Positions 37,052 to 47,200 of a stretch of DNA of 64,000 bases are shown piece by piece. The DNA comes from Phycisphaeraceae bacterium. GTDB lineage: Bacteria; Planctomycetota; Phycisphaerae; Phycisphaerales; SM1A02. Every line of letters starts with the position of its first letter. Position 1 is the stretch's first letter. Location of the stretch: positions 209,998 through 273,997 of the forward strand of contig JAHBWZ010000007.1 of assembly GCA_019636755.1 (NCBI GenBank), in the 5' to 3' direction. A program made the translations under genes and the position numbers. The notes under the pieces were generated by a model that saw only the letters and a list, made by a program, of their open reading frames with translations, was not told the origin of the DNA and did not search any database.

Positions 37052-37903
37052 ATGCAGGACGCCCTGGAGGTTATCGGAGTTTCCGCCGTACAGGCCCGGC
37101 TCGACGACCTGGAGCAACGGCTCGCAGACGCCGACCGGCTGGCCGCCGTCGGACTTCTTGCGGCAGGAATTGCGCACGAGGTCAACAACCAGCTCACGCC
37201 AGCCATGGCGTATGCGCAGATGTTGCGCTGCTCGCTCGCAGATCCGATCGCGCGAGACCGCGCCCTGGACCGGATCATCGCCGGGATCGATGCGGCCAGC
37301 CGGATCCTCTCCACCGTGCTGGGACTCGCGTCGCCATCCTCGCACCCGGGTCGCGCTTCGGTAGAGGCTGCCGCCCGGGAAGCGATCGAGTGTCTCGGGC
37401 CGGATCCAACGCGCGACGGGATCGAGATCACGGTGTCGGTCGAGCCGGATCTGGCGGCGGCCATTGACCCGATGCCGCTGCAGCAGGTCCTGCTGAATCT
37501 CCTGGTCAATGCGCGCCGAGCGCTGCGCAGTCGCGGCGGGGGCGCCATCGCCATCCAGGGCCGGCGTCTGCCCGGCGCATGCGTTGAGATCGTGGTCCGC
37601 GACAACGGCCCGGGGGTCCCGGTCCATCTCCGCGACCGCCTCTTCTCAGCGCCAACGAGCCGCGCCGTCCGGCCCGGCGCAGAGTCGCCGCGCCACGAAC
37701 GCGCTGCCGCGATCGCCGGTCACCAGCCGCCGCAGCCACCGCACCCCGCGCCCGGTGGTCACGGAATCGGCCTGACGGTCTGCCACCGACTCGTCGCCAG
37801 CGCTCAGGGCAGCATCGTCGCGGAACATCCGGATGAGGGCGGCGCCCTGTTCCGGATCCAGCTCCGCGCTGCGCCACCACAACGCGCCCGAAAGGCCGGC
37901 TGA
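37052..37903 (+). CDS. Soluble sensor histidine kinase (NtrB/HWE-like core)
   Basis: A 283-residue kinase with no membrane segment. A short N-terminal coiled coil leads into HisKA with H42 in LAAGIAHEVNNQLTP, the asparagine-rich form common in NtrB/KinB-type kinases. The HATPase has LLNLLVNARRAL (N box), DNGPGVP and, after a Pro/His-rich insertion of about 40 residues, GGHGIGLTVC. No sensor domain and no adjacent regulator are present, so input probably comes through protein contact. Confidence 0.85.
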   Translation: MQDALEVIGVSAVQARLDDLEQRLADADRLAAVGLLAAGIAHEVNNQLTPAMAYAQMLRCSLADPIARDRALDRIIAGIDAASRILSTVLGLASPSSHPGRASVEAAAREAIECLGPDPTRDGIEITVSVEPDLAAAIDPMPLQQVLLNLLVNARRALRSRGGGAIAIQGRRLPGACVEIVVRDNGPGVPVHLRDRLFSAPTSRAVRPGAESPRHERAAAIAGHQPPQPPHPAPGGHGIGLTVCHRLVASAQGSIVAEHPDEGGALFRIQLRAAPPQRARKAG

Positions 37904-37913
37904 TCCGAACCGC

Positions 37914-38984
37914 TCAGGCGCCCGCGGGCAACGGCACGACATGATCCGGGCGGATCGACAGCGCGACCTGTGTCCCGGGCGGCGCCAGCGGCCCCGGATC
38001 GGCCTCGAGCACCTTGAGCGCCACCCCGTGCCCGGTGTCGACCAGGTGCTGCGCCGACTCCCCCAGGTAGATGCTGGACCGGAGCGTCCCGGCCAGGCCG
38101 TTCCCCGACCCGTCGATCGGGCCGAGCCGGATCGCCTCCGGCCTGATCGAGCAGACCAGCCGATCCACGCCCGCAGGGAGCGGGCGTGATGTCGACAGGC
38201 GGCCGGCGGCCGTCGCGAGCGGTGTCGATCCATCCGGGGCCCGCGCACCGACCGACTCCACGGCGATGAAGTTGGTCTCGCCCAGGAAGTCGGCGACGAA
38301 GCAGGAGCGCGGATGGTCGTACAGCTCCCGCGGCGCACCGACCTGCATGAGCCGACCCGCGGAGAGCACCGCCATGCGGTCGGCCATCGAGAGCGCTTCC
38401 TTCTGGTCGTGCGTCACGTACACGCCCGTGATGCCGGCATCCTTGCAGATCCGTCGGATCTCCACCCGCATCTCCAGCCTCAGTTTCGCGTCCAGATTGC
38501 TGAGCGGCTCGTCCAGCAGCAGGACCGTCGGCCGGATGACGAGCGCACGGGCCAGCGCCACGCGCTGCTGCTGTCCTCCGGAGAGCTGATTCGGCTTGCG
38601 CTCCGCGTACGGCGCCATCTGGACCAGCCGCAGGGCCTCGAGCGCCCTGGCTGCCCGTTCCGCCGGCGCGACGCGCCGGATGCGAAGGCCGTACGCCACG
38701 TTGTCTCGCACCGTCATGTGCGGCCAGAGTGCGTAGCTCTGGAACACCATGCCGGCGTTGCGTCGATTGGCCGGCAGGGTGGTGACGTCACGGTCACCGA
38801 AGCGGATCGTGCCCGCGGTCGGCTCAGCGAACCCGGCGATCATCCGCAGCAGCGTGGTCTTTCCGCATCCGGAGGGTCCGAGCAGGAAGAAGAGTTCACC
38901 GTCCTCGATGCGCAGGTCGACACCGTCGACGGCGACTGTCGTCCCGAATGCCTTGGTGACCTGTTCCAGCGTGATGCCAGCCAT
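37914..38984 (-). CDS. ABC transporter ATP-binding protein (carbohydrate/polyamine/iron type)
   Basis: A 356-residue MalK/PotA/FbpC-type ATPase. Walker A GPSGCGKTTLLR, Q-loop region VFQSYALWPHMTV, signature LSGGQQQRVALARAL, Walker B VLLLDEPLSNLDAKL and the switch His in THDQKEAL are all visible. A C-terminal TOBE domain (about 240-356) binds regulatory or substrate signals. No permease or binding protein lies nearby, so the substrate is unassigned. The ATG at 38984 starts the family; the upstream frame is non-homologous. Confidence 0.93.
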   Translation of the reverse strand: MAGITLEQVTKAFGTTVAVDGVDLRIEDGELFFLLGPSGCGKTTLLRMIAGFAEPTAGTIRFGDRDVTTLPANRRNAGMVFQSYALWPHMTVRDNVAYGLRIRRVAPAERAARALEALRLVQMAPYAERKPNQLSGGQQQRVALARALVIRPTVLLLDEPLSNLDAKLRLEMRVEIRRICKDAGITGVYVTHDQKEALSMADRMAVLSAGRLMQVGAPRELYDHPRSCFVADFLGETNFIAVESVGARAPDGSTPLATAAGRLSTSRPLPAGVDRLVCSIRPEAIRLGPIDGSGNGLAGTLRSSIYLGESAQHLVDTGHGVALKVLEADPGPLAPPGTQVALSIRPDHVVPLPAGA

Positions 38985-39076
38985 TCGTGCGTCCGTCCAC
39001 CCCCGACCGCCGCCGCGAACGGTGGCGGGGAGGATACAGCGACCCCGCGCCCGGCGGGTACACTCCGCGGACCGCC

Positions 39077-39466
39077 ATGGCACCGCCGGACACGACTGAC
39101 TCTGCGCTGGCGCGCGCCACGACGGCGCTGGCGCGATTGCGCCGATTCCGCGGGCGGCGCGAGCCGGATCTCGGGATCGCGTCCATCGTGGATCGCATCC
39201 GGACCGAGGCCGATCGCACCGAGCGCCGACTGGGCGCGGCGATCGACGCGTGGGTCGCCTGCGTGCCGGAGCCGCTGCTGCGGCGGACGCGGGTGACCGG
39301 CTACAGCGCGGGTGTGCTTACCGTGGCCGTCGAGGGCGCCGCAGCGCGATTCGAACTCGACCGCCGGCTGCGCGGCGATCTCCTCGGACACCTTCGCAGT
39401 CGCCTCCGCACACCGCTGACCCGGGTCCGACTGACCGGCGACGGCGCCGGTGGATCACCGCGATGA
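39077..39466 (+). CDS. DciA-like (DUF721) protein
   Basis: A 129-residue protein whose region from WVACVPEPLLRRTRVTGYSA through VLTVAVEGAAARFELDR and the LRGDLLGHLRSRL end matches the DUF721/DciA fold. DciA assists replicative helicase loading in bacteria lacking DnaC. The first 60 residues are basic and helical. The match is by pattern rather than strict motif. It is divergent from the ABC ATPase gene; a TACACT lies 12 nt before the ATG. Confidence 0.65.
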   Translation: MAPPDTTDSALARATTALARLRRFRGRREPDLGIASIVDRIRTEADRTERRLGAAIDAWVACVPEPLLRRTRVTGYSAGVLTVAVEGAAARFELDRRLRGDLLGHLRSRLRTPLTRVRLTGDGAGGSPR

Positions 39467-39553
39467 CGACCGACCGCGCGCATCCCCGCACGATCCACAC
39501 CGCCGCCCGATTCATGGTCCGACGCGCGGCCCGATGCATGCCCCGTCGGGCGC

Positions 39554-40990
39554 CTACCCCGCCAGTTCCTTCACCGCGCTGACCACTTCCCGGATGCCTT
39601 TCTCCGCATCTGCGAAGAGCATGACGCTGTGCTCTGCCGCGAAGAGCGGATTCGGAATGCCGGCAAAGCCCGGACTCAGGCTCCGCTTGACGACGATGCA
39701 CGCGCGGGCGCGATCGACTTCGATGATCGGCATGCCCGCGATCGGGCTGCCGGGATCGGTCCGCGCGACCGGGTTGACGACATCGTTCGCGCCGACCACC
39801 AGCGCCACGTCCACCTGGTCCATGATCGCATTGCTCTCATCCATCTCCTGCAGGCGGTCGTAGGGAATGTCCGCCTCGGCCAGCAGCACGTTCATGTGCC
39901 CGGGCATGCGTCCGGCCACCGGGTGGATCGCGAACGTCACCTGCGCCCCGCGGGACTCGAGCAGCCGGTAGAGATCACGCACCGCGTGCTGCGCCTGGGC
40001 GACCGCCATGCCGTAGCCCGGGACGATCATCACCCGTCGCGCCCCGTCGAACATCATGGCGATCTCCTCCGGCGAGGAGCCCTTGACACGGCCGCCATAC
40101 ACCTCGTCCGCCGATGAACGCGTCCCGGCCTGTCCGCCAAGCGCGCCGCCGAACAGCACGTTCGCGAGCGAACGGTTCATGGCGCGGCACATGATGCGGC
40201 AGAGGATCAGGCCGGAGGCGCCCACGAGCGAGCCGGCGATGATGAGCAGGGGGTTCTTCAGCACGAATCCCGTCGCCGCCGCCGCGGTTCCAGAGTACGC
40301 GTTGAGCAGCGCGATGACGACCGGCATGTCGGCCCCACCGATCGGCATCACGCTCGTCACGCCCAGGGCGATGGCGATGAGCACGATGAGGACGAGTGCC
40401 CACGCCGGCCCGCCCGAGAGCACGAGCACCAGAGCCACGGCGAGGGCCACCGCCAGGAGCGCCGCATTGAGCACGCGCAGTCCGGGAAAACTCCAGTCGC
40501 GCCGGAAGATCCCGCGCTCCTCCAGTTTGCCCCAGGCCACTACGCTCCCCGAGAGCGTCACCGCACCGATGAGCGCGGACAGCGCGATCGCGATCAGGAT
40601 GATCGGGTCCGGGCTCGCGACCGCCGGGGAAGCCTCGCCGCCCGCCGCCGGGACCGACCCCGGCATGTGCAGGAGTTCCGCGCTCGCGACCGCGGCAGAG
40701 GCGGCGCCGCCCAGGCCGTTGAGCAGCGCGACCATCTGCGGCATGGAGGTCATGCGCACCTTGAGCGCCATGAGCGCCCCCGCGCCGCCGCCGACCACGA
40801 TGCCGAGGACGATCGTCACGTACCCGATGATCTCACGATCAAGCAGCGTGACGACGATCGCCACGAGCATGCCGGTCGCGGCAAGCAGGTTGCCCCGCGC
40901 CGCGGTCCGCGGATGCGCCATCATGCGGAGACCACCGATGAACGCGAGCGCCGCAAGAAGCTGTATGAACTGGACCAGCGCGGGAGTCAC
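39554..40990 (-). CDS. pntB: NAD(P) transhydrogenase, beta subunit
   Basis: A 478-residue membrane subunit. About nine transmembrane helices occupy residues 1-265. The soluble NADP(H) domain III has VMIVPGYGMAVAQAQHAVRD, HPVAGRMPGHMNVLLAEADI and VGANDVVNPVA, then FAGIPNPLF. It couples proton entry to transfer of hydride from NADH to NADP. The GTG start at 40990 comes directly after the pntAb stop. It is the third gene of the pnt operon. Confidence 0.96.
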   Translation of the reverse strand: MTPALVQFIQLLAALAFIGGLRMMAHPRTAARGNLLAATGMLVAIVVTLLDREIIGYVTIVLGIVVGGGAGALMALKVRMTSMPQMVALLNGLGGAASAAVASAELLHMPGSVPAAGGEASPAVASPDPIILIAIALSALIGAVTLSGSVVAWGKLEERGIFRRDWSFPGLRVLNAALLAVALAVALVLVLSGGPAWALVLIVLIAIALGVTSVMPIGGADMPVVIALLNAYSGTAAAATGFVLKNPLLIIAGSLVGASGLILCRIMCRAMNRSLANVLFGGALGGQAGTRSSADEVYGGRVKGSSPEEIAMMFDGARRVMIVPGYGMAVAQAQHAVRDLYRLLESRGAQVTFAIHPVAGRMPGHMNVLLAEADIPYDRLQEMDESNAIMDQVDVALVVGANDVVNPVARTDPGSPIAGMPIIEVDRARACIVVKRSLSPGFAGIPNPLFAAEHSVMLFADAEKGIREVVSAVKELAG

Positions 40991-40992
40991 GA

Positions 40993-41277
40993 TCAGCCCT
41001 TCCGTCTGCGGAACATCGCCAGCATGCGGTCGGTCACCAGGAACCCGCCCACGACGTTGACCGACGCCATGGCCACCGCCAGGAACCCCAGGATCACCGC
41101 GGCGGCGTCGCTCTCCCGGCCCGCCGCGAGAATTGCGCCGACGAGCGTGATGCCGGAGATCGCATTGGATCCCGACATGAGCGGCGTGTGCAGCAGGGGG
41201 GGGACCTTGCGGATGATCTCGAAACCGACGACGCACGCGAGCGCGAAGATCGTCAGCAGCATGACGGACTCGGTCAT
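40993..41277 (-). CDS. pntAb: NAD(P) transhydrogenase, alpha-2 membrane subunit
   Basis: A 94-residue protein with three or four hydrophobic helices, matching the C-terminal membrane part of PntA as encoded separately in split transhydrogenases. LLHTPLMSGSNAISGITLVG is the conserved segment. Its ATG overlaps the end of the alpha-1 gene by 4 nt and its stop lies just before pntB. Confidence 0.93.
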   Translation of the reverse strand: MTESVMLLTIFALACVVGFEIIRKVPPLLHTPLMSGSNAISGITLVGAILAAGRESDAAAVILGFLAVAMASVNVVGGFLVTDRMLAMFRRRKG

Positions 41278-42500
41278 TCTGAAGTCTCCGCCGCGCGCGA
41301 CCCGGACGTCGACGGCGCCGCTCCGTCGCCCGTCGCATCGGGCCCGCACGGGAGTCCGAGCAGTTCACAGACACGATGATGGACCACGCGACCGCCCTGG
41401 CAGAGCAGCGACTGTGCCACCACCTCGTCCGACCGGTCGATGGTCACGCGCCCTTCGCGCAGCAGCGGTGCCAGGAACGCCGCCACGTTGCGCGCATAGA
41501 GCGTGCTCGCATCCGCGGGGATGGTCGCCGGCAGGTTCGTGGGTCCGAGCACCAGGACGCCGCCCACGTCCACGTCCTCGTCTGCGCGCGTGCACTCGCA
41601 GTTTCCGCCGCGCGCCGCAGCAAGGTCGACGATGACCGACCCCGCGCGCATCGCGCGCACCATGGACTCCGTCACCAGGACCGGCGCCCGGCCGCCGGGC
41701 ACGGCGGCGGTGGTGATCACGATGTCGGCGCCGGCCACGGCGCCGGACATCAGGTCGCGCTGCGCCTGGTAGAACGAATCGTCCATCGCACGGGCGTACC
41801 CGCTGCGGTCTTCCGCATCCTTCGCCGTGAGTCCGATCGCCAGGAACTTCGCGCCCAGCGACTCCACCTGTTCGCGGACCGCCGGCCGGACGTCGTACGC
41901 CTCGATCACCGCACCGAGCCGGCGCAGCGTGGCGATCGCCTGGAGCCCGGCCACCCCGGCGCCGATCACGAGCGCCCGCGCCGCACGGATCGTGCCGGCG
42001 GCCGTCATCATGAGCGGAATCTGGCGCGTCGCGCGCGTGGCCGCGAGCAGCGCGGCCTTGTACCCGGCCAGCGAGGCCTGCGAGGAGAGCACGTCCATCG
42101 CCTGGGCGCGCGTGATCCGGGGGATCAGTTCCAGGGCGAAGACCGTCGCGCCGGTCTCCGCCAGTCGGCGCACCGCGTCGGGAGAACCCAGCGGATCACA
42201 CTGCGCGATGACGACATGGTCCCGCGTCAGGAGGCGCAGGTCCTCCGCCGCCGGCGCGCCTGCCATCGACGGCGCCTGGATCTGGACGATGACGCCGGAG
42301 GCACGGAAGAGGTCGCCGCGGGAAGGCGCGATCGTCGCCCCGCGTTCCACGTACATCGCATCCACGAAGCCCGCCGCGACACCGGCGCCGGCCTCGCACA
42401 GGACCTTCATCCCCATCCTGATGAACGCAGGAATCACGTCGGGCGCCAGTGCGACGCGTCGTTCGCCGGGAGCCACCTCTCTGGGTACGCCGACGATCAT
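41274..42500 (-). CDS. pntAa: NAD(P) transhydrogenase, alpha-1 subunit (NAD-binding)
   Basis: A 408-residue soluble subunit. The N-terminus VGVPREVAPGERRVALAPDV and the AQAMDVLSSQASLAGYKA block are typical of the AlaDH/PNT family. VIGAGVAGLQAIATLRRLGA is the NAD-binding Rossmann motif, and GSVIVDLAAARGGNCECT follows. The ATG at 42500 was chosen over one at 42512 because the latter lies within the probable -10 (TAGCAT at 42511-42516, 10 nt upstream). It is the first gene of a three-gene split pnt operon. Confidence 0.95.
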   Translation of the reverse strand: MIVGVPREVAPGERRVALAPDVIPAFIRMGMKVLCEAGAGVAAGFVDAMYVERGATIAPSRGDLFRASGVIVQIQAPSMAGAPAAEDLRLLTRDHVVIAQCDPLGSPDAVRRLAETGATVFALELIPRITRAQAMDVLSSQASLAGYKAALLAATRATRQIPLMMTAAGTIRAARALVIGAGVAGLQAIATLRRLGAVIEAYDVRPAVREQVESLGAKFLAIGLTAKDAEDRSGYARAMDDSFYQAQRDLMSGAVAGADIVITTAAVPGGRAPVLVTESMVRAMRAGSVIVDLAAARGGNCECTRADEDVDVGGVLVLGPTNLPATIPADASTLYARNVAAFLAPLLREGRVTIDRSDEVVAQSLLCQGGRVVHHRVCELLGLPCGPDATGDGAAPSTSGSRAAETSE

Positions 42501-42510
42501 GATCGGCGCC

Positions 42511-42516
42511 ATGCTA
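42511..42516 (-). promoter_or_regulatory. -10-like element of the pnt operon (TAGCAT)
   Basis: TAGCAT lies 10 nt before the ATG at 42500, without a Shine-Dalgarno sequence, in the same arrangement as at holA and the HAMP kinase gene. Confidence 0.4.
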
Positions 42517-42734
42517 CAGCGCAGGCCAGGCCGTCGTGCGCGGATGCATCCCGGCACTTCACCCTGTTCCATGGACGCGGCGCCGGGTCCCCGCGGTGCC
42601 CCACCGCGCCCGGGGCCCGAGCCACCCGGACCGACCGCGACGCCCCCGATGGTGCCCCGCGCCCGCAGTGCCCCGCGCGAGCCGCGCCGCCCGGGCCGGA
42701 ACCGGTCCCGCGGGTCGGAGCGCCGCGCGATCGA

Positions 42735-43751
42735 TCACGCCGCCCGGCTGGCAGCATCTCCATGCAGATCGAGTACTTCGATGAACTTCGCCTCGCACCG
42801 GAGGAACGCGTCGACCACGCGCGGATCGAAGTGCGTCCCCGACTCGGCCACGATCATCGAGCGCGCCGTCTCATGCGGGTATGCACCTTTGTAGACCCGC
42901 TTCGAGGTCAGCGCGTCGTACACGTCGGCCAGCGCCATGATCCGCCCGGCCAGCGGAATCGCCTCCCCGGCGAGGCCGGCGGGGTACCCGGTGCCGTCCC
43001 ACCGCTCGTGATGGGTCAGCGCGATGTCGCGCGCCATCTGGAGGAACGTGACACCGGGAAACGCGCGGAGCGCGGCGTCCAGCGTCTCGCCCGCGATCAC
43101 GGTGTGCATCTTCATCACCTCGAACTCGCGTTCGCTCAGCCGGCCCGGCTTGAGCAGCACGCAGTCAGGCGTCCCGACCTTCCCGATGTCATGCAGCGGA
43201 CTCGTGAGGTAGATCATGCGCACGAACTCGTGGTCGATCTGCCCTTCGAGCCGCGGGTCGTCCTGCAGCGATCGGGCGAGAATGCCGCAGTAACTGCGCA
43301 CACGCTCCAGGTGGGCCCCCGTCTCCGGATCGCGCGACTCCGCCAGTCTTGCGAGCGCGAAGATCGCCACGTCGCGCGTCTCCAGGGAGAGAATCCGTGC
43401 CCCGGTCCGCACACGGGCGACCAGTTCAGCGGGATTGAACGGCTTGGCGATGAAATCGTCGGCGCCGGCGGAGAGACCTTCCACGATCTCCTCCTGCCGG
43501 CTGTGACCCGTCAGCAGGATCAGGTACACGTAGCCGGGGAGGTCCTCGCTGCGGATCGCCCGGACAAGGTCGGGGCCGTTCATCGCCGGCATCTCCCAGT
43601 CGGAGACGACCAGGCGTGCCGCGCCGGCCCGCACGAGCGCGAGGGCCTCCGCGCCGTCCCGGGCGGTGATGACCTCCCATCCCTCGCTGGCGAGCGTCGC
43701 TTCGAGCTGGGCAAGGACGACCTCGTTGTCGTCCGCGGCGATGATCTTCAT
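42735..43751 (-). CDS. Response regulator with HD-GYP c-di-GMP phosphodiesterase domain
   Basis: A 338-residue protein. The receiver domain has acidic residues D7-D8, phospho-acceptor D51 (LVVSDWEMPAMNG) and a KPF lysine. The output domain has H187-D188 in SPLHDIGKVGTPD, HHERWDGTGYPAGL with the GYP motif at 255-257, and DVYDALTSKRVYK. It hydrolyses c-di-GMP when phosphorylated. It overlaps the Hpt gene by 4 nt, so it is the likely output of the hybrid kinase relay. The ATG at 43751 starts the receiver. Confidence 0.95.
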   Translation of the reverse strand: MKIIAADDNEVVLAQLEATLASEGWEVITARDGAEALALVRAGAARLVVSDWEMPAMNGPDLVRAIRSEDLPGYVYLILLTGHSRQEEIVEGLSAGADDFIAKPFNPAELVARVRTGARILSLETRDVAIFALARLAESRDPETGAHLERVRSYCGILARSLQDDPRLEGQIDHEFVRMIYLTSPLHDIGKVGTPDCVLLKPGRLSEREFEVMKMHTVIAGETLDAALRAFPGVTFLQMARDIALTHHERWDGTGYPAGLAGEAIPLAGRIMALADVYDALTSKRVYKGAYPHETARSMIVAESGTHFDPRVVDAFLRCEAKFIEVLDLHGDAASRAA

Positions 43752-44167
43752 GACCGCACCTCCGGGGGCGCCTCCGGGCGCGCTTCCGCCGAGAGGTCGC
43801 GCCGCACCGCGGGGAGGAAGCCGAGGCACCGCTCGACCTCCGACCGCAGCGCCGCGACATCCGCCGCGATCGCATCGAGCGAAGCCTCCCGCGCCAGCCG
43901 GTCGACCTCCGCGGCGCGGCCGTACAGCGCCCCGGCCGCCATTGTCCCGGCGGCACCCGCGATCGAATGCGCAATCCGGGCAAGTTCAGCCCCGTCGTTC
44001 GACGACAGGCACGTCGCAATGACCTCGCTGTCCCGCCGCAACTGCGACTCGAACTTCTCCAGCAGCAGGAGCGCCACGGAGGCGTTCCCCATGCACCGCT
44101 CCCGCAGTTCCTCGACCTTGAGAGGGGTCACGCCCCCGATGTGATCCGACCCGTTGATCCTGGTCAT
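43748..44167 (-). CDS. Histidine phosphotransfer (Hpt) protein
   Basis: A 139-residue all-helical protein with H67 in ARIAHSIAGAAGTMAA, the Hpt motif (HSLKGxxGxxG-like). It has no catalytic domain. It would carry phosphate from the receivers of the upstream hybrid kinase to the HD-GYP response regulator. It is 49 nt after the kinase stop and overlaps the regulator gene by 4 nt. Confidence 0.9.
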   Translation of the reverse strand: MTRINGSDHIGGVTPLKVEELRERCMGNASVALLLLEKFESQLRRDSEVIATCLSSNDGAELARIAHSIAGAAGTMAAGALYGRAAEVDRLAREASLDAIAADVAALRSEVERCLGFLPAVRRDLSAEARPEAPPEVRS

Positions 44168-44216
44168 GAGATCTCCTGTTCCTCGCAGCGGCGCTGCGAT
44201 CGCACTGCGGCCCCGG

Positions 44217-47200
44217 TCACGCCGCGCTCGCCCCGGGACGATCGCGGCGGATGGCGCCCTCGATCGTGTTCAGCAGATCCGCCGGCCGGATCGGTTTGCT
44301 CGCGTATCCGTCCATGCCCGCCTCCAGGCATCGCTCCCGGTCGCCCTTCATCGCGTTCGCGGTCAGCGCGACGATCGGGATCCGGCCGGCGGCTCCCGCG
44401 CGCATGGAGTGGATCCGGCCCGCCTGTTCCAGGCGTCGGATCTCGCGCGTGGCATCGAATCCGTCCATCTTCGGCATCTGGCAGTCCATGAGAATGAGGT
44501 CGTACGGCGCCGACTGCGCCGCGGCGACGGCGGCCTCCCCATCGGCCACCACGTCGACGCTGTACCCCGCGGCCGTCAGCATCTCGGTCGCGATGACCTG
44601 GTTGATCTCGTTGTCCTCGGCCACGAGGACGCGCCCGATCGACGCGCGCTGCGGCGGCGGGGCAGCGACCGGCCGGACGACTGGCGCGGGCTCCTCCGCG
44701 GTCATGGATGCCCCGGCTGCCGATCGCCGCGACATCGCGCTGACGATGCCATCGAAGAGCTGCGACTGCCGGACGGGCTTCGACATGCTGCCGGAGAATC
44801 CCATCGCATCCAGGTGCTTCACCTGCGGATCGGCGTCCGGGGGCAGCAGCAGGATCAGTGCCGGCGCGCCGACGTCCCGGTGCTCGCGGATCGCCTCGGC
44901 CATCTCACAGGCGTCCGTGCCGGGCATCTCATGGTCGATCAGCACGACATGGAACGGCGCGCCGGATGCCGCCGCGCTCCGGAGCCGGTCCAGGACATCC
45001 GCGCAGGCCGCCACCGTGTCACCGGCCATGCCCCAGCTGGTGATGTGCTCCAGCAGCACCTCCCGCTGGAACGCGCTGTCATCCACCACCAGCACGCGCA
45101 AGGAGGCCGGATCGGGTCTCGCGGGCGACGTCTCCTCCCTGTCCGTGATCCCGATGACGGGAAGCGTGAACCAGAACGTCGAGCCCCGGCCCGCCTCGCT
45201 CACGACGCCGATCTCGCCCCCCAGCATCTCGACCAGTTTCTTCGAAATCGCCAGGCCCAGCCCCGTGCCGCCGTAGTGACGCGTGGTGGATGCATCCGCC
45301 TGCGAGAACGCCTTGAACAGACGGTCGATGCGGTCCGCAGGGATCCCGATTCCGCTGTCGCTCACCGTCACCCGGATCGTCACGCCGTCCTGCGCCGCCC
45401 GTTCACGGGTGGCCCGGACGCGGATCGCGCCGGTGTCCGTGAACTTGATGGCGTTGTGCACGAGGTTCACCAGGATCTGTCGAAGCCGGTCGCTGTCGGT
45501 CCGGACCAGCATGGGCACGTCGGCATGCACCTGGCACGCGAGCTCCACGCCCTTCCGGGCGGCACTCGGCGCGAGCATCTCCACGACATCCTCCAGCGCA
45601 TGGTGGAAGTTGAAGTCGCCCGGCACGATCTCCAGCCGGCCTGCCTCGATCTTGGAGAAGTCCAGGATGTCGTTGATGACCGAGGTCAGTGACTGCGCGG
45701 ATGTCCGGGCGAGCATGCCGTACCGGCGCTGCTGCTCCGTCAGGTCCGACGCCAGCAGGAGTTCGGTCATCCCGACGATGCCGTTGAGCGGCGTGCGGAT
45801 CTCATGACTCATGTGGGCGAGGAACTCGCTCTTCGCGCGACTGGCCGCCTCCGCCGCGTCCCGCGCCTCGCGGTACTGCCGTTCGACGCGCCGCCGTTCC
45901 GTGATGTCGAAGAGCGTGGAACGGGTCCGCAGGAACCGGCCCTCGGCGTCGCGCAGGGCCGTCGCATTCAGGAGCACGGGGAACGTGCTTCCGTCGCGCC
46001 GGAGCATCTCGAACTCCAGGCCGTGCGCCTCACCGCGATCGAGGAACCCTGGGAATCCGCTGCGGAATCGTTCCGCGCTCTCCGGCGTGAGGACCGCCGT
46101 CACGTGCAGGACGCCGACCACCTCCTCACGCTCATAGCCAAGCCATGCGAGTTCCGTGCTGTTGATCTCCACGAACATGCCGTCCGCATCCAGCGAGTGG
46201 TACCCGCACGGCGCGTTGTCGTAGAGATCGCGGATACGTTCCTCGCCGGTCCGGCGGTCATGGATGTCCGTGCTGGTCCCCACCCACTCCACGATCCGGC
46301 CGCTCTCGTCCCGCCGCGGGATCGCGCGGGTGAGATGCCAGCGGTACATGCCGTCCGATCCGCGGCGGAACCTGTGCTCGATCTCGTGCACGTCGCCGGT
46401 CCGCAGGCAGACCGTCCACTGCGCCAGCGTTCGATCGTGATCGTCCGGGTGCAGCAGGGCTGCCCAGCCGCCCGCCACGGTCTCGTGCACGCTCAGCCCG
46501 GAGTACGCCTCCCAGTGCGAGTTGTAGTACACGATCCGCCCGTCCGGATTCGCGGTCCAGACCACCTGGGGCATGGCGTCCGCAAGGAACCCGATCTGCC
46601 GCTGCGTTTCGCGCAGAGCATACTCCGCGGCCAGTCGACCGGAGATGTCGCGCCGGATGACCCAGCCCGCGAACACGACGAACCCGATCCCGAGCACGCT
46701 CCCGACCGCGATGATGGACACCGTCGTCCGCGCCCCGGACGCCCGCCGCACCATGCGCGCCGCGAGCGCGCTCTCCTCGTGGCGGATCATCGCCTGAACG
46801 GCACCGCGGAGGTCGTCCAACGCGGACGCCCCGTTGCTGCCGTCGGCCGTCGGCCGTGACGCCTCGACCCCGTGCATCGGGTGCACGCCTGTGCGCGTGC
46901 CCGTCCGCGGCAGTTCCGCCGCGATCAGCGACTCGACCCGATCGAGGTCGGCCAGGAGCGCGGGGCGACCCGCCGCCAGCGAACGGACCTCCGCCACCCG
47001 GTCGTGGACCGCGTCCAGCGATCGCTCGTCCGGCCAGGGATGCGGCGCGGATCCGGCGCTGCCGGCGCCGCGCCGTGCCATTTCCGTTTCGCGGATCGCC
47101 GAGCCGAGCGCCTCCAGCCGGAGGATGATCTGCCGCGACTGCTCGTCCCGGTGGCTGTCCTCCATGAAGTGCCACAGGCTCAGGAACGCCGCCGTCCCGA